DNA of 20,929 nt from Legionella genomosp. 1. Its GTDB lineage: Bacteria; Pseudomonadota; Gammaproteobacteria; Legionellales; Legionellaceae. Numbering within the stretch: position 1 is the stretch's first letter; every line of letters starts with the position of its first letter. Position numbers and translations under genes: made by a program. Shown here piece after piece: positions 1 to 7,978 of the stretch. The stretch is from contig CAMBDN010000014.1 of NCBI GenBank assembly GCA_945865355.1, positions 1 through 20,929 of the forward strand, in the 5' to 3' direction. The notes beneath the pieces are model-generated. The model made no database searches. It was given only the letters and a program-made list of their open reading frames with translations, and was not told the DNA's origin.

Positions 1-2
1 AA

Positions 3-1250
3 ATGGCGATGTTACATACGATGCAAGAAAATAGTGCTTATTTAAGTCCAGCGGTAAGAAATAGCGTTATTGCTATCAATAATGAGGTTTTAGCGAGTTA
101 TAAATCCTATCTACAACAGGGAGACCGGCCACAATATTTTGCCGAATCAGCCGCGGGTATAAAATTGATCGGTGAGATCGGTCAATTTAAAAAGGCGTTA
201 CAAACAACCCTAGCTAAGTCAGGGCCCGCTGAATCCAGCGATTTACCGACTCTGGCAGCTAGTGCTTTAACAAAAATGGTATCGACAAATCAGCATTGGG
301 ATATACGTTACGGTCAACTTAGTCAATCACTCAGTATGTATATGGAGTGGGCGTCTACTGGGGGTTGTAAAAGCGGTAATGAGCGTAATCAAGATGTAAT
401 GTTGCGCTTTGCCCTATTGAAGAGCATTCATGAACGTGTTGAGCATGCTGGAAATACGAATGGATTACAGGAGCATGAAAAGGCAGTATATAAGCAATTG
501 AATGCATACGCTAAAGGCCAAACAGCAGACCCTAATGCATTACGCGCTGCTATTGCTGTTTCTGTTAGCAAATGTAACATGCATGGTGGAGCTGCAGCTA
601 TTTCACGTGAAGATCAAGGCGGGGCTGCTAAAATCGGTAGTTTGTCTTTTGTACAAGACATTAAAAATCCCTTCTTGCGCTGGGCCGCTCGAGCAGCGTT
701 AGCTGTCGTCGCTGTTGCAACCTTTCCATTGCTGGTGATTCCTGCGGTGAGAAATTTCTATAAAAATCAATTATTTGATACCAATAACGCGGCGGACAGA
801 GAAATGCATCTTGATGCCACCGGTGCTAGCAAAACACAAGCTCATAAGGGGCAAGATGGTAATACTCGAGATGTGGTATTGGAGGTACTTGGAAACGATG
901 CATTATTTAAAGACAATGCGTCATTAACGAAGCTGGAAAAAGCAGGGTTTAAGAAAAACGAAGCTTTATGTGAAGCTTTTCACCATAGTCTGGCTGTTGA
1001 GCATCCTGCAGGAAGAGCGGCTGAAATTGCTGTTCCGCTTCCAATTCAAGAAAGCAGCACAGCAGTCATGCATCTATTAATGGGTGGTCCAAAAGAGCGC
1101 TCTACAGCCGTTCATGTTTTAGAGCCTGACGAGGATGATGAGATAATTGAGAATCCGCATGCGTCAGCACAACCTATAGAGGTTAGAGAGGAGACGTCAG
1201 CTGCTTCTGAGACCCGTGCTGATATACTACCGGTAGAGGGTGGTCCCTAA
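3..1250 (+). CDS. CX5R phosphatase-like protein with one membrane segment, possible secreted effector (probably 5'-truncated by the window edge)
   Basis: The reading frame is open to the left edge. The ATG at position 3 has no visible ribosome site, so the true start may lie outside the window. Residues 122-128 read C-K-S-G-N-E-R, a CX5R catalytic loop very close to the C-K-S-G-K-D-R loop of the SopB/IpgD phosphoinositide phosphatases. The following NQDV..R....K..HE stretch also lines up with what follows that loop in SopB. A hydrophobic segment at about residues 231-249, flanked by arginines, looks like one membrane span. The C-terminal ~60 residues are rich in Glu and Asp. By family knowledge such proteins dephosphorylate host phosphoinositides after delivery by a secretion system, and Legionella has several (SidF, SidP). 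Function here is inferred from the motif. A catalytic Cys and Arg are present, but the Lys and Asp between them are replaced by Asn and Glu. The gene stands alone, followed by a hairpin and T-run. Confidence 0.7.
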   Translation: MAMLHTMQENSAYLSPAVRNSVIAINNEVLASYKSYLQQGDRPQYFAESAAGIKLIGEIGQFKKALQTTLAKSGPAESSDLPTLAASALTKMVSTNQHWDIRYGQLSQSLSMYMEWASTGGCKSGNERNQDVMLRFALLKSIHERVEHAGNTNGLQEHEKAVYKQLNAYAKGQTADPNALRAAIAVSVSKCNMHGGAAAISREDQGGAAKIGSLSFVQDIKNPFLRWAARAALAVVAVATFPLLVIPAVRNFYKNQLFDTNNAADREMHLDATGASKTQAHKGQDGNTRDVVLEVLGNDALFKDNASLTKLEKAGFKKNEALCEAFHHSLAVEHPAGRAAEIAVPLPIQESSTAVMHLLMGGPKERSTAVHVLEPDEDDEIIENPHASAQPIEVREETSAASETRADILPVEGGP

Positions 1251-1262
1251 TCGATTTGAAAC

Positions 1263-1328
1263 AGACGCCATAGACCTGGATGAGGGCGTCTTATGCCCAT
1301 AAAAAATCAATTGGTCGATGTTTTTTTT
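1263..1328 (+). terminator. Possible transcription terminator after the phosphatase-like gene
   Basis: A perfect 7-bp inverted repeat (AGACGCC at 1263-1269, GGCGTCT at 1285-1291) begins 12 bases after the stop codon. It is followed by an AT-rich imperfect inverted repeat ending in a run of eight T at 1321-1328. The GC-rich hairpin is about 30 bases from the T-run, so this is not a textbook terminator. The second, A-run/T-run hairpin may do the terminating. Confidence 0.4.
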
Positions 1329-1352
1329 ATATGGCCCAGTTAACCTGCGTCC

Positions 1353-1379
1353 TAGACAAACGGACAGCAGTGTTATACA
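1353..1379 (+). promoter_or_regulatory. Candidate promoter of the truA-trp-glnS-cysS operon
   Basis: TAGACA (1353-1358) resembles a -35 box. TATACA (1374-1379), preceded by TG at 1371-1372, resembles an extended -10 box. The 15-bp spacer is short for sigma-70, but the extended -10 can compensate. It lies 28 bases upstream of the chosen truA start. No tryptophan-rich leader peptide or attenuator is visible between it and truA. Confidence 0.4.
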
Positions 1380-1406
1380 TTGGCCGTTTTTTAGTGAGAA
1401 TTGCGA

Positions 1407-2198
1407 ATGCGTATTGCCTTAATGGTTGAATACGATGGTAGCCGGTATCATGGCTGGCAAGCACAAGCAGGTCTGCATACTGTTCAACAGATGTTAGAGC
1501 ACGCGCTAGCTCAAGTTGCTGATCATGAGATCAGCGTGGTCTGTGCGGGTAGGACAGATACAGGGGTTCATGCAACAAACCAAATTGTTCATTTTGATTG
1601 CGAAGCAGAACGAACCATTCGTGCCTGGATACATGGTGCTAATTCATTCTTACCTAAAGATGTCTGTGTTAAGTGGGGCAGGGAAATGCCTGAAGAATTT
1701 CATGCACGTTATTCTGCTCTATCAAGACGTTATCGATATGTTATTTACAATGCGCCAATTCGACCGGCTTTATTGCGCTCGAATGTGACTTGGCAATATC
1801 GACCACTCGATCACCGACTCATGCATGAGGCGGGTCAATTTTTACTCGGAGAGCAAGATTTCACCTCTTTTCGCTCAGTAGAATGTCAGTCAAAAACGCC
1901 TATGCGGAATGTTCATAACCTGCAAGTCACTCGTCACGGTGATTTAATTATTATTGAAATTAGTGCAAATGCATTTTTACATCATATGGTAAGGAACATT
2001 GCCGGCGTCTTAATTGCTGTTGGTTCAGGACGCCGAGCAGTCCCATGGGTCAATGAGGTGCTGGCTGCAAAAGATAGAAAGTTAGGTGCAGAAACGGCAC
2101 CTCCTTATGGACTCTACTTAGTTGGGGTCGTGTATCCGGATCAATTTAATGTGAGTCAAACGATTACCGGGCCGATGTTTCTCTTGGGTGAGGCATGA
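1407..2198 (+). CDS. truA: tRNA pseudouridine(38-40) synthase TruA
   Basis: TruA isomerises uridines 38, 39 and 40 in the tRNA anticodon arm to pseudouridine, in the cytoplasm. The protein opens with the family N-terminus (R-I-A-L-x-V-E-Y-D-G-S-R-Y-x-G-W). It carries the catalytic motif G-R-T-D-T-G-V-H-A with the catalytic Asp at residue 51, and the later H-H-M-V-R-N-I-A-G signature. Its 263 residues match the usual length. The ATG at 1407 is preferred because GTGAG lies 8 bases before it; an in-frame TTG at 1401 would add two residues. It is the first gene of a tightly packed operon and its last bases overlap trpF (ATGA). Identification is secure; only the exact start is open. Confidence 0.96.
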   Translation: MRIALMVEYDGSRYHGWQAQAGLHTVQQMLEHALAQVADHEISVVCAGRTDTGVHATNQIVHFDCEAERTIRAWIHGANSFLPKDVCVKWGREMPEEFHARYSALSRRYRYVIYNAPIRPALLRSNVTWQYRPLDHRLMHEAGQFLLGEQDFTSFRSVECQSKTPMRNVHNLQVTRHGDLIIIEISANAFLHHMVRNIAGVLIAVGSGRRAVPWVNEVLAAKDRKLGAETAPPYGLYLVGVVYPDQFNVSQTITGPMFLLGEA

Positions 2199-2821
2199 TT
2201 GATCCCCGTGTACGCATAAAAATGTGTGGGATGTCTCGTGTGTCAGATATTGCACATGCAACAGCTCTTGGTGTGGATGCAATCGGTTTGATTTTTTATC
2301 CTAAGAGTCGTCGTTACTTGGATATTATGGCGGCAAAAATGTTGCTGCAAAGCTTACCCGTATTTGTTGACGTGGTTGCGGTATTTGTTAATCCAGAGGC
2401 CACATATGTAAGGCAAGTGATTGCTGAACTACCTATCCAATACTTACAATTTCATGGTGAAGAATCGCCTGAATTTTGTGAGCAATTTGGCCGATCTTAT
2501 ATTAAAGCAGTGCCGGCAATTTCGGCAGATGAAATAACCAAGATGGCCGATCAACACAAACAGGCAACTGCAATTTTGCTAGATACACCCACACCCAGTC
2601 ATGGTGGCAGTGGAATGCCCTTTGATTGGCAAATCATTCCGCGTATGCTGAATAAACCAATTATTTTAGCGGGTGGATTGGACTCATTTAATGTGGGTGC
2701 TGCAATAAAAATAGGTACACCTTATGCTGTTGACGTGTGCAGTGGCGTTGAGGTATCACCTGGTATTAAGGATCATGTGAAAATGAGTCAGTTTGTAAAT
2801 ACAGTATGGGGTAAGAAATGA
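2195..2821 (+). CDS. trpF: Phosphoribosylanthranilate isomerase TrpF
   Basis: This is the third step of the tryptophan branch: Amadori rearrangement of phosphoribosylanthranilate to CdRP in the cytoplasm. A single-domain (beta-alpha)8 barrel of 208 residues is expected and seen. The N-terminal K-M-C-G-M motif carries the catalytic Cys at residue 11. The catalytic Asp is at 130 in L-L-D-T-P, followed by the G-G-S-G phosphate site (137-140). L-A-G-G-L near the C-terminus is the second phosphate-binding loop. It is not fused to TrpC, unlike in E. coli. ATGA overlaps join it to truA before and trpB after, suggesting translational coupling. trpE, G, D and C are not in this window. Confidence 0.97.
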   Translation: MIDPRVRIKMCGMSRVSDIAHATALGVDAIGLIFYPKSRRYLDIMAAKMLLQSLPVFVDVVAVFVNPEATYVRQVIAELPIQYLQFHGEESPEFCEQFGRSYIKAVPAISADEITKMADQHKQATAILLDTPTPSHGGSGMPFDWQIIPRMLNKPIILAGGLDSFNVGAAIKIGTPYAVDVCSGVEVSPGIKDHVKMSQFVNTVWGKK

Positions 2822-4017
2822 TAGCAGAAGAGCTTCCAGATGAGCGCGGCCATTTTGGTCCTTATGGTGGTAGATTTGTGGCCGATACACTCATCGACGC
2901 ATTGCAACAATTACAACAGGCATACTTTCACTATCGTACAGATCCCGTTTTTTTAGCAGAATATGCGGCTGAATTACATGACTATGTTGGTCGTGCGACG
3001 CCACTCTATCATGCTGCGCGCTTAAGTGCACAAGTTGGTGGGGCACAAATCTACTTAAAACGAGAAGATTTAAATCACACTGGTGCGCACAAAATAAACA
3101 ATACGGTGGGCCAAGCTTTACTTGCCAAGCGCATGGGTAAAACGCGTATTATTGCAGAAACCGGTGCAGGTCAACATGGTGTGGCGACGGCTACCGTGGC
3201 TGCGAAATTAGGGTTTAAGTGCGTGGTCTATATGGGTGCTGAGGATGTGAAGCGCCAGGCTACTAATGTATATCGCATGAAATTATTGGGCGCTGAAGTG
3301 GTCCCCGTACATGCCGGATCAAAAACATTAAAGGATGCATTAAATGAAGCGATGCGTGATTGGGTAAACCATATTGATGATACTTTTTATATTATTGGTA
3401 CTGTAGCGGGGCCTCATCCGTATCCACAAATGGTCCGAGATTTTCAAGCGATCATCGGTCAAGAAGCACGCGCTCAAATATTAGAAAAAACAGGAAAATT
3501 ACCCGATGCTTTGGTTGCCTGTGTCGGTGGTGGCTCAAATGCAATCGGTTTGTTTTACCCATTCTTGCAAGATAAAGAAGTCGCTATATATGGGGTAGAG
3601 GCCGGAGGAAAGGGGATTGAAACCGGTGAACATTCGGCATCGTTAATAGCAGGAAAGCCTGGGGTTTTGCACGGGAATCGCACCTATTTACTCTGTGACA
3701 AGAATGGTCAAATAACAGACACTCATTCTATTTCAGCTGGTCTTGATTATCCCGGCGTTGGTCCTGAACACGCCTACCTGAAAGATGCAGGTCGTGTGGA
3801 TTATGTGGCTATTAATGATACTGAGGCACTGGATGCATTTCGAATATTATCTCAAGTAGAAGGTATTATTCCGGCGCTGGAGTCTAGTCATGCAGTGGCT
3901 TATGCGATGAAATTAGCAAGAAGCATGAGCAATGAGCAACAAATTATTGTAAATTTGTCAGGACGGGGTGATAAAGATATGCACACGGTTGCTGGTTTAG
4001 ATGGGATATCGGTGTAA
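2818..4017 (+). CDS. trpB: Tryptophan synthase beta subunit TrpB
   Basis: TrpB joins indole and serine to give tryptophan using pyridoxal phosphate, in a complex with TrpA. The family signature H-T-G-A-H-K-I-N-N-T is present with the cofactor lysine at residue 92. A-E-T-G-A-G-Q-H-G supplies the catalytic Glu and carboxylate site. C-V-G-G-G-S-N-A-I-G binds the cofactor phosphate. H-F-G-x-Y-G-G-R-F at the N-terminus is typical of TrpB1. Length (399) is normal. Its ATG overlaps the trpF stop, and trpA starts 27 bases after its stop. Nothing is missing or unusual. Confidence 0.98.
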   Translation: MIAEELPDERGHFGPYGGRFVADTLIDALQQLQQAYFHYRTDPVFLAEYAAELHDYVGRATPLYHAARLSAQVGGAQIYLKREDLNHTGAHKINNTVGQALLAKRMGKTRIIAETGAGQHGVATATVAAKLGFKCVVYMGAEDVKRQATNVYRMKLLGAEVVPVHAGSKTLKDALNEAMRDWVNHIDDTFYIIGTVAGPHPYPQMVRDFQAIIGQEARAQILEKTGKLPDALVACVGGGSNAIGLFYPFLQDKEVAIYGVEAGGKGIETGEHSASLIAGKPGVLHGNRTYLLCDKNGQITDTHSISAGLDYPGVGPEHAYLKDAGRVDYVAINDTEALDAFRILSQVEGIIPALESSHAVAYAMKLARSMSNEQQIIVNLSGRGDKDMHTVAGLDGISV

Positions 4018-4044
4018 TAGAAGTAGTGATGATAGAGGTAAACC

Positions 4045-4866
4045 ATGAATCGAATTGATCAAACACTTGCGAAACTGCGAGAAAATGGTAAAAAAATGCT
4101 GAGCCCATATATCACAGCAGGGGATCCCGAGCCAGGTATGACCGTGAATTTAATGCATGCCTTAGTTCATGGCGGAGCGGATATTTTGGAGCTTGGAATT
4201 CCTTTTTCTGATCCCATGGCTGAGGGTCCTGTTATCCAGGCAGCAATGGAGCGGGCGCTCATCCATGATGTTAATTGTGACGATGTATTTTCAATGGTGC
4301 AGCAATTTCGTAAAAAAGACATGAAAACCCCCGTGGTATTAATGGGGTATCTTAATCCGATCGAACAGTATGGTTACCAAGCATTTGCACGTCAAGCACA
4401 TGCTGCTGGTGTTGATGGGATGATCATCGTTGATTTACCTCCTGAAGAGAGTGATGAAATTGCTCCCTGTTGGCAAGAAGTTGGTTTGCATATTATTTAT
4501 TTATGCTCACCAACAACGTCTGATGAGCGGATGCTATTACTTAAAAAATATGCCCATGGTTATCTATACTATGTGTCACTTAAGGGCGTGACGGGTTCTG
4601 ATTCATTTGATTTGACGTTGGTGCAAACACAATATCAACGGCGGAAAGCACAAACGTCCTTGCCACTGATGGTTGGCTTTGGAATTAAAACCCCAGAAAT
4701 GGCGGCTAATGTTGCAGCTTTTGCCGATGGTGTCATTGTCGGCGCTGCGTTGATTAACCAAATTCAACAGGCGTATCTTGAAAAGAAAGACGCGTTAAAA
4801 GCAGGTGCTACACTGATGAGTGATATGCGACATGCTATGGATATCAAGGAATTACAACATGACTGA
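4045..4866 (+). CDS. trpA: Tryptophan synthase alpha subunit TrpA
   Basis: TrpA cleaves indole-3-glycerol phosphate to indole and glyceraldehyde 3-phosphate and channels indole to TrpB. The 273-residue barrel has the family motif L-E-L-G-I-P-F-S-D-P with the catalytic Glu at residue 49. The second catalytic acid, Asp60 in E. coli and Salmonella (D-P-L-A-D-G-P), is Glu here (D-P-M-A-E-G-P, Glu60). This is conservative and probably natural in some lineages. P-Y-I-T-A-G-D-P at the N-terminus and V-G-F-G-I-K near residue 210 are normal. A GAGGT ribosome site precedes the ATG. The end overlaps the glnS start by 8 bases in another frame. Confidence 0.97.
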   Translation: MNRIDQTLAKLRENGKKMLSPYITAGDPEPGMTVNLMHALVHGGADILELGIPFSDPMAEGPVIQAAMERALIHDVNCDDVFSMVQQFRKKDMKTPVVLMGYLNPIEQYGYQAFARQAHAAGVDGMIIVDLPPEESDEIAPCWQEVGLHIIYLCSPTTSDERMLLLKKYAHGYLYYVSLKGVTGSDSFDLTLVQTQYQRRKAQTSLPLMVGFGIKTPEMAANVAAFADGVIVGAALINQIQQAYLEKKDALKAGATLMSDMRHAMDIKELQHD

Positions 4867-6514
4867 TAGTAGTGAAAAACGGGCGCATTTTATTCGGCAA
4901 ATAATAACTGAAGATTTAGCGAGTGGTAAACATAAAGCGATTGTTACTCGTTTTCCACCAGAGCCTAATGGTTATTTACACATTGGTCATGCTAAGTCTA
5001 TTTGTTTGAATTTTGGCTTGGCTGAGGAATTTGCGGGGCGTTGTTATTTGCGTTTTGATGATACGAATCCTATCAAAGAGGAAGAGGAGTTTGTCAATTC
5101 GATTATTGATGACGTGAAATGGCTTGGGTTTGAATGGTGTGCGATGACGCATTCGTCAGATCATTATCAGCAATTGTATGATCTTGCTCTAAACTTGATT
5201 GAACAAGGCTTAGCCTATGTTGATAGCTTGAGCATGGAAGACATCCGTGCTTACCGTGGTACGTTGCAAGAGCCTGGACGTGATAGTCCATACCGGAGTC
5301 GGACAAAAGAAGAGAATATTGATTTATTTTCGCGGATGAAGGCGGGTGAGTTTGCTGATGGCACTCATGTTTTACGGGCTAAAATTGATATGCAATCGGG
5401 TAACGTGAATATGCGAGATCCCGTGCTTTACCGGATTCGTCATGTTGCTCATCAACGTACGGGAAACGATTGGTGTATCTATCCTATGTATGATTATGCC
5501 CATCCGCTGTCTGATGCGATTGAGAAAATTACGCACTCGTTATGTACTTTAGAGTTTCAAGACCATCGACCATTGTACGATTGGTTAATTGATCATTTGC
5601 CGATGGGTGCAAAGCCAATCCAAACTGAATTTGCTCGACTTAACCTGTCACATACCATCACCAGTAAGCGTAAGCTTCGGCAATTAGTCGAAGAGAATAT
5701 TGTGAGTAGTTGGGATGATCCTCGTTTACCCACGATACGTGGCATGCGTAAACGTGGCTATCCGCCGGCAGCAATCCGACAATTTTGTGAAATGGTAGGT
5801 ATTTCGCGCAGTGATTCAGTGATTGACATGTCGCTATTAGAAGCATGTGTACGGGATGAATTGAATAAAACGGCGAAAAGAGCATTGTCTGTCCTTGAAC
5901 CATTAAAAATAGTCATTGAAAATTATCCGGAAAATAAAGTGGAGGAACTTAGCGTTCATTTCAATCCACAAGATCCTGAATCGGAAAGTCGAATAATGCC
6001 ATTTTCGCGAGAAATATATATTGAACGCAGTGACTTTATGGAAGACCCACCAAAAAAATATTTCCGCTTGTCTCCAGGAACCGAAGTTCGGTTGCGACAT
6101 GCTTATGTTATTCGCTGTACCGATGTTATCTATGATGCTGCAGGCGAGGTCGCAGAATTACATTGTACTTATGACGAAGCAACATTAGGTAAAAATCCTG
6201 AGGATAGGAAGGTTAAAGGCGTGATTCATTGGGTTTCAGCCCAACATGCGAAGCCTCTGACAGTTTATCAATATGATCGTTTATTCAATGATGCTAATCC
6301 TGGTCGTGAAGAGGATTTCCTACAATTTGTTAACCATGATTCTTTGAAAGAACAAATCGCTTTGTGTGAGCCGGCTTTGGCTACACAACCTTTAAATGAA
6401 GTGTTCCAATTTGAACGCTTAGGGTATTACTGTGTCAATCAATTGGATGAGAACGGCCAGGTTAAAGCGTTTCATCGAGTGGTTGATTTAAAAGATACTT
6501 GGAATAAGGTTTAG
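4859..6514 (+). CDS. glnS: Glutaminyl-tRNA synthetase GlnS
   Basis: This class Ib synthetase charges tRNA-Gln with glutamine in the cytoplasm. P-P-E-P-N-G-Y-L-H-I-G-H contains the HIGH signature at residues 41-44. I-T-S-K-R-K-L at 267-273 is the KMSKS equivalent. The E. coli form is M-S-K-R-K-L, so the first position is Thr here. R-F-D-D-T-N-P is also typical. The ATG at 4859 sits 8 bases after AAGGA and gives 551 residues, matching the family. An in-frame start at 4820 would add 13 residues inside trpA and is not supported. It overlaps the trpA stop by 8 bases and ends 8 bases before cysS, so it is part of the same operon. Having GlnS means tRNA-Gln is charged directly. Confidence 0.97.
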   Translation: MTDSSEKRAHFIRQIITEDLASGKHKAIVTRFPPEPNGYLHIGHAKSICLNFGLAEEFAGRCYLRFDDTNPIKEEEEFVNSIIDDVKWLGFEWCAMTHSSDHYQQLYDLALNLIEQGLAYVDSLSMEDIRAYRGTLQEPGRDSPYRSRTKEENIDLFSRMKAGEFADGTHVLRAKIDMQSGNVNMRDPVLYRIRHVAHQRTGNDWCIYPMYDYAHPLSDAIEKITHSLCTLEFQDHRPLYDWLIDHLPMGAKPIQTEFARLNLSHTITSKRKLRQLVEENIVSSWDDPRLPTIRGMRKRGYPPAAIRQFCEMVGISRSDSVIDMSLLEACVRDELNKTAKRALSVLEPLKIVIENYPENKVEELSVHFNPQDPESESRIMPFSREIYIERSDFMEDPPKKYFRLSPGTEVRLRHAYVIRCTDVIYDAAGEVAELHCTYDEATLGKNPEDRKVKGVIHWVSAQHAKPLTVYQYDRLFNDANPGREEDFLQFVNHDSLKEQIALCEPALATQPLNEVFQFERLGYYCVNQLDENGQVKAFHRVVDLKDTWNKV

Positions 6515-6522
6515 GGGCAGAC

Positions 6523-7887
6523 ATGTTAAGTCTTTATAATTCGTTAACACGCACAAAGGAAGTATTCACGCCAATTCGCCCAGGAAAAATTGGGATTTAC
6601 GTGTGTGGCATTACTGTATATGACCATTGCCATTTGGGGCATGCCCGCTCTATGGTTTGTTTTGATGTCATTGTGCGATTTCTTCGTGCAGAAGGATATG
6701 ATGTTACCTTCGTTCGTAATATTACCGATATTGACGATAAAATTATTGCGCGTGCACAAGAGCGCGGGATGTCAATTAATGAGTTGACCCATCGTTATAT
6801 CGACGCAATGAATGAGGATACACGCGCATTAAATGTCTTGCCACCCGATAGAGAACCCCGTGCGACGAACCATGTGAGCGGGATTATTCATTTGATTGAA
6901 CGCTTAATTAACACCGGACATGCTTATGTGAGTGATAATGGTGATGTTTGTTATCAGGTGGAACTTTTCAAAGACTATGGCAAGTTGTCACACAAAGATT
7001 TAGAGGGTTTGGTATCGGGTGCACGCGTTGATATTGTTAAAGAAAAACGCTCACCTCTCGATTTTGTTTTGTGGAAAATGGTAAAACCTGGCGAACCCAG
7101 TTGGCCGTCTCCTTGGGGGGAAGGGCGACCTGGCTGGCATATTGAGTGTTCAGCAATGGCCATGAGTGAGTTGGGTGAGCAGTTTGACATTCACGGCGGC
7201 GGTCTAGATTTACAGTTTCCCCATCATGAAAATGAAATTGCACAAAGCGAAGGGGCAAGTGGTAAGACGTTTGCTAACTACTGGCTGCATGTCGGTATGC
7301 TGCAAGTGAATAATGAAAAAATGGCAAAATCCACCGGAAACTTTTTCACCATTGCTGATGTTTTAAAAAAATACCATCCGGAAGTGGTCCGCTATTTTCT
7401 ATTAAGTAGTCATTATCGTAGCCCGTTAAATTATTCCGAAGAAAATTTGCAGCTTGCTGGTCGTGGGCTGATGCGTCTTTATCAAACCATTAAAGACATT
7501 GAATCGACAGGTAATGCGTTAGATCAACAGTGGATAGATCAATATAAAGCGGTAATGAACGATGATTTTAATACGCCAGAAGCGTTGTCAGTATTATTTC
7601 AATTGAGTCATGAAATTAATAAATCCAAGTCACCTGTATTAGCGGCAACCCTTAAACATCTGGCTAATACGTTAGGTTTGCTCCAAGAGTCCGCAGAATC
7701 ATTTTTGCAATCGGGATTGGCCAGCGAAGACATGGATTCCATCGCCAAGCTCGTTGAAGAACGTTTGCAAGCCCGCTTAAAGAAAGACTGGGCTCGGGCT
7801 GATGAGATCAGAAAGACATTGCTAGAAAAAGGGATTGAGCTTGAAGACAACGCCGAAGGGACGACATGGCGGACAATTCAAGCGTAG
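6523..7887 (+). CDS. cysS: Cysteinyl-tRNA synthetase CysS
   Basis: This class Ia synthetase charges tRNA-Cys. The active-site zinc ligands are all visible: Cys28 in Y-V-C-G-I-T-V-Y-D, Cys209 in H-I-E-C-S, His234 and Glu238 in F-P-H-H-E-N-E. The HIGH motif is H-L-G-H (37-40) and the KMSKS loop is K-M-A-K-S (266-270). F-D-I-H-G-G-G-x-D-L is also present. The C-terminal domain ends with the usual R-x-x-K-D-W-A-x-A-D-x-I-R segment. Length (454) is normal. AGGGG lies just before the ATG at the glnS stop. It is the last gene of the operon and converges with gspE. Confidence 0.98.
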   Translation: MLSLYNSLTRTKEVFTPIRPGKIGIYVCGITVYDHCHLGHARSMVCFDVIVRFLRAEGYDVTFVRNITDIDDKIIARAQERGMSINELTHRYIDAMNEDTRALNVLPPDREPRATNHVSGIIHLIERLINTGHAYVSDNGDVCYQVELFKDYGKLSHKDLEGLVSGARVDIVKEKRSPLDFVLWKMVKPGEPSWPSPWGEGRPGWHIECSAMAMSELGEQFDIHGGGLDLQFPHHENEIAQSEGASGKTFANYWLHVGMLQVNNEKMAKSTGNFFTIADVLKKYHPEVVRYFLLSSHYRSPLNYSEENLQLAGRGLMRLYQTIKDIESTGNALDQQWIDQYKAVMNDDFNTPEALSVLFQLSHEINKSKSPVLAATLKHLANTLGLLQESAESFLQSGLASEDMDSIAKLVEERLQARLKKDWARADEIRKTLLEKGIELEDNAEGTTWRTIQA

Positions 7888-7904
7888 GCGCCTGGGTTGA
7901 ATCG

Positions 7905-7950
7905 CACTACGTTAATTAAAAAATGTTATCCTGAACGTAGTGAAGGATCT
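7905..7950. repeat. REP-like palindrome between convergent cysS and gspE
   Basis: A perfect 9-bp inverted repeat (CACTACGTT at 7905-7913, AACGTAGTG at 7934-7942) overlaps an imperfect palindrome at 7928-7948 of the form ATCCTGAACGTAGTGAAGGAT, followed by CTTC. The ATCC...GGATCTTC layout resembles the units at 15842-15929 and 17589-17611. Lying between two convergent genes it may also limit read-through, but no T-run follows, so a terminator role is unproven. Confidence 0.5.
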
Positions 7951-7978
7951 TCGAAAAACATACGACAAGTGACGGTAT

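Noticed and set aside
1251..1406. Tryptophan attenuator or T-box leader before the operon
   Set aside because: No Trp-codon-rich leader, no competing hairpin pair and no T-box sequence were found; the first gene is truA.
4820..4858. Upstream in-frame extension of GlnS beginning at 4820
   Set aside because: It lies inside trpA, has no better ribosome site, and the ATG at 4859 gives the family length with AAGGA properly spaced.
7608..7850. Antisense open frames inside cysS, glnS, gspD and gspE
   Set aside because: They are shadows of well-identified genes with no ribosome sites or protein-family signatures.
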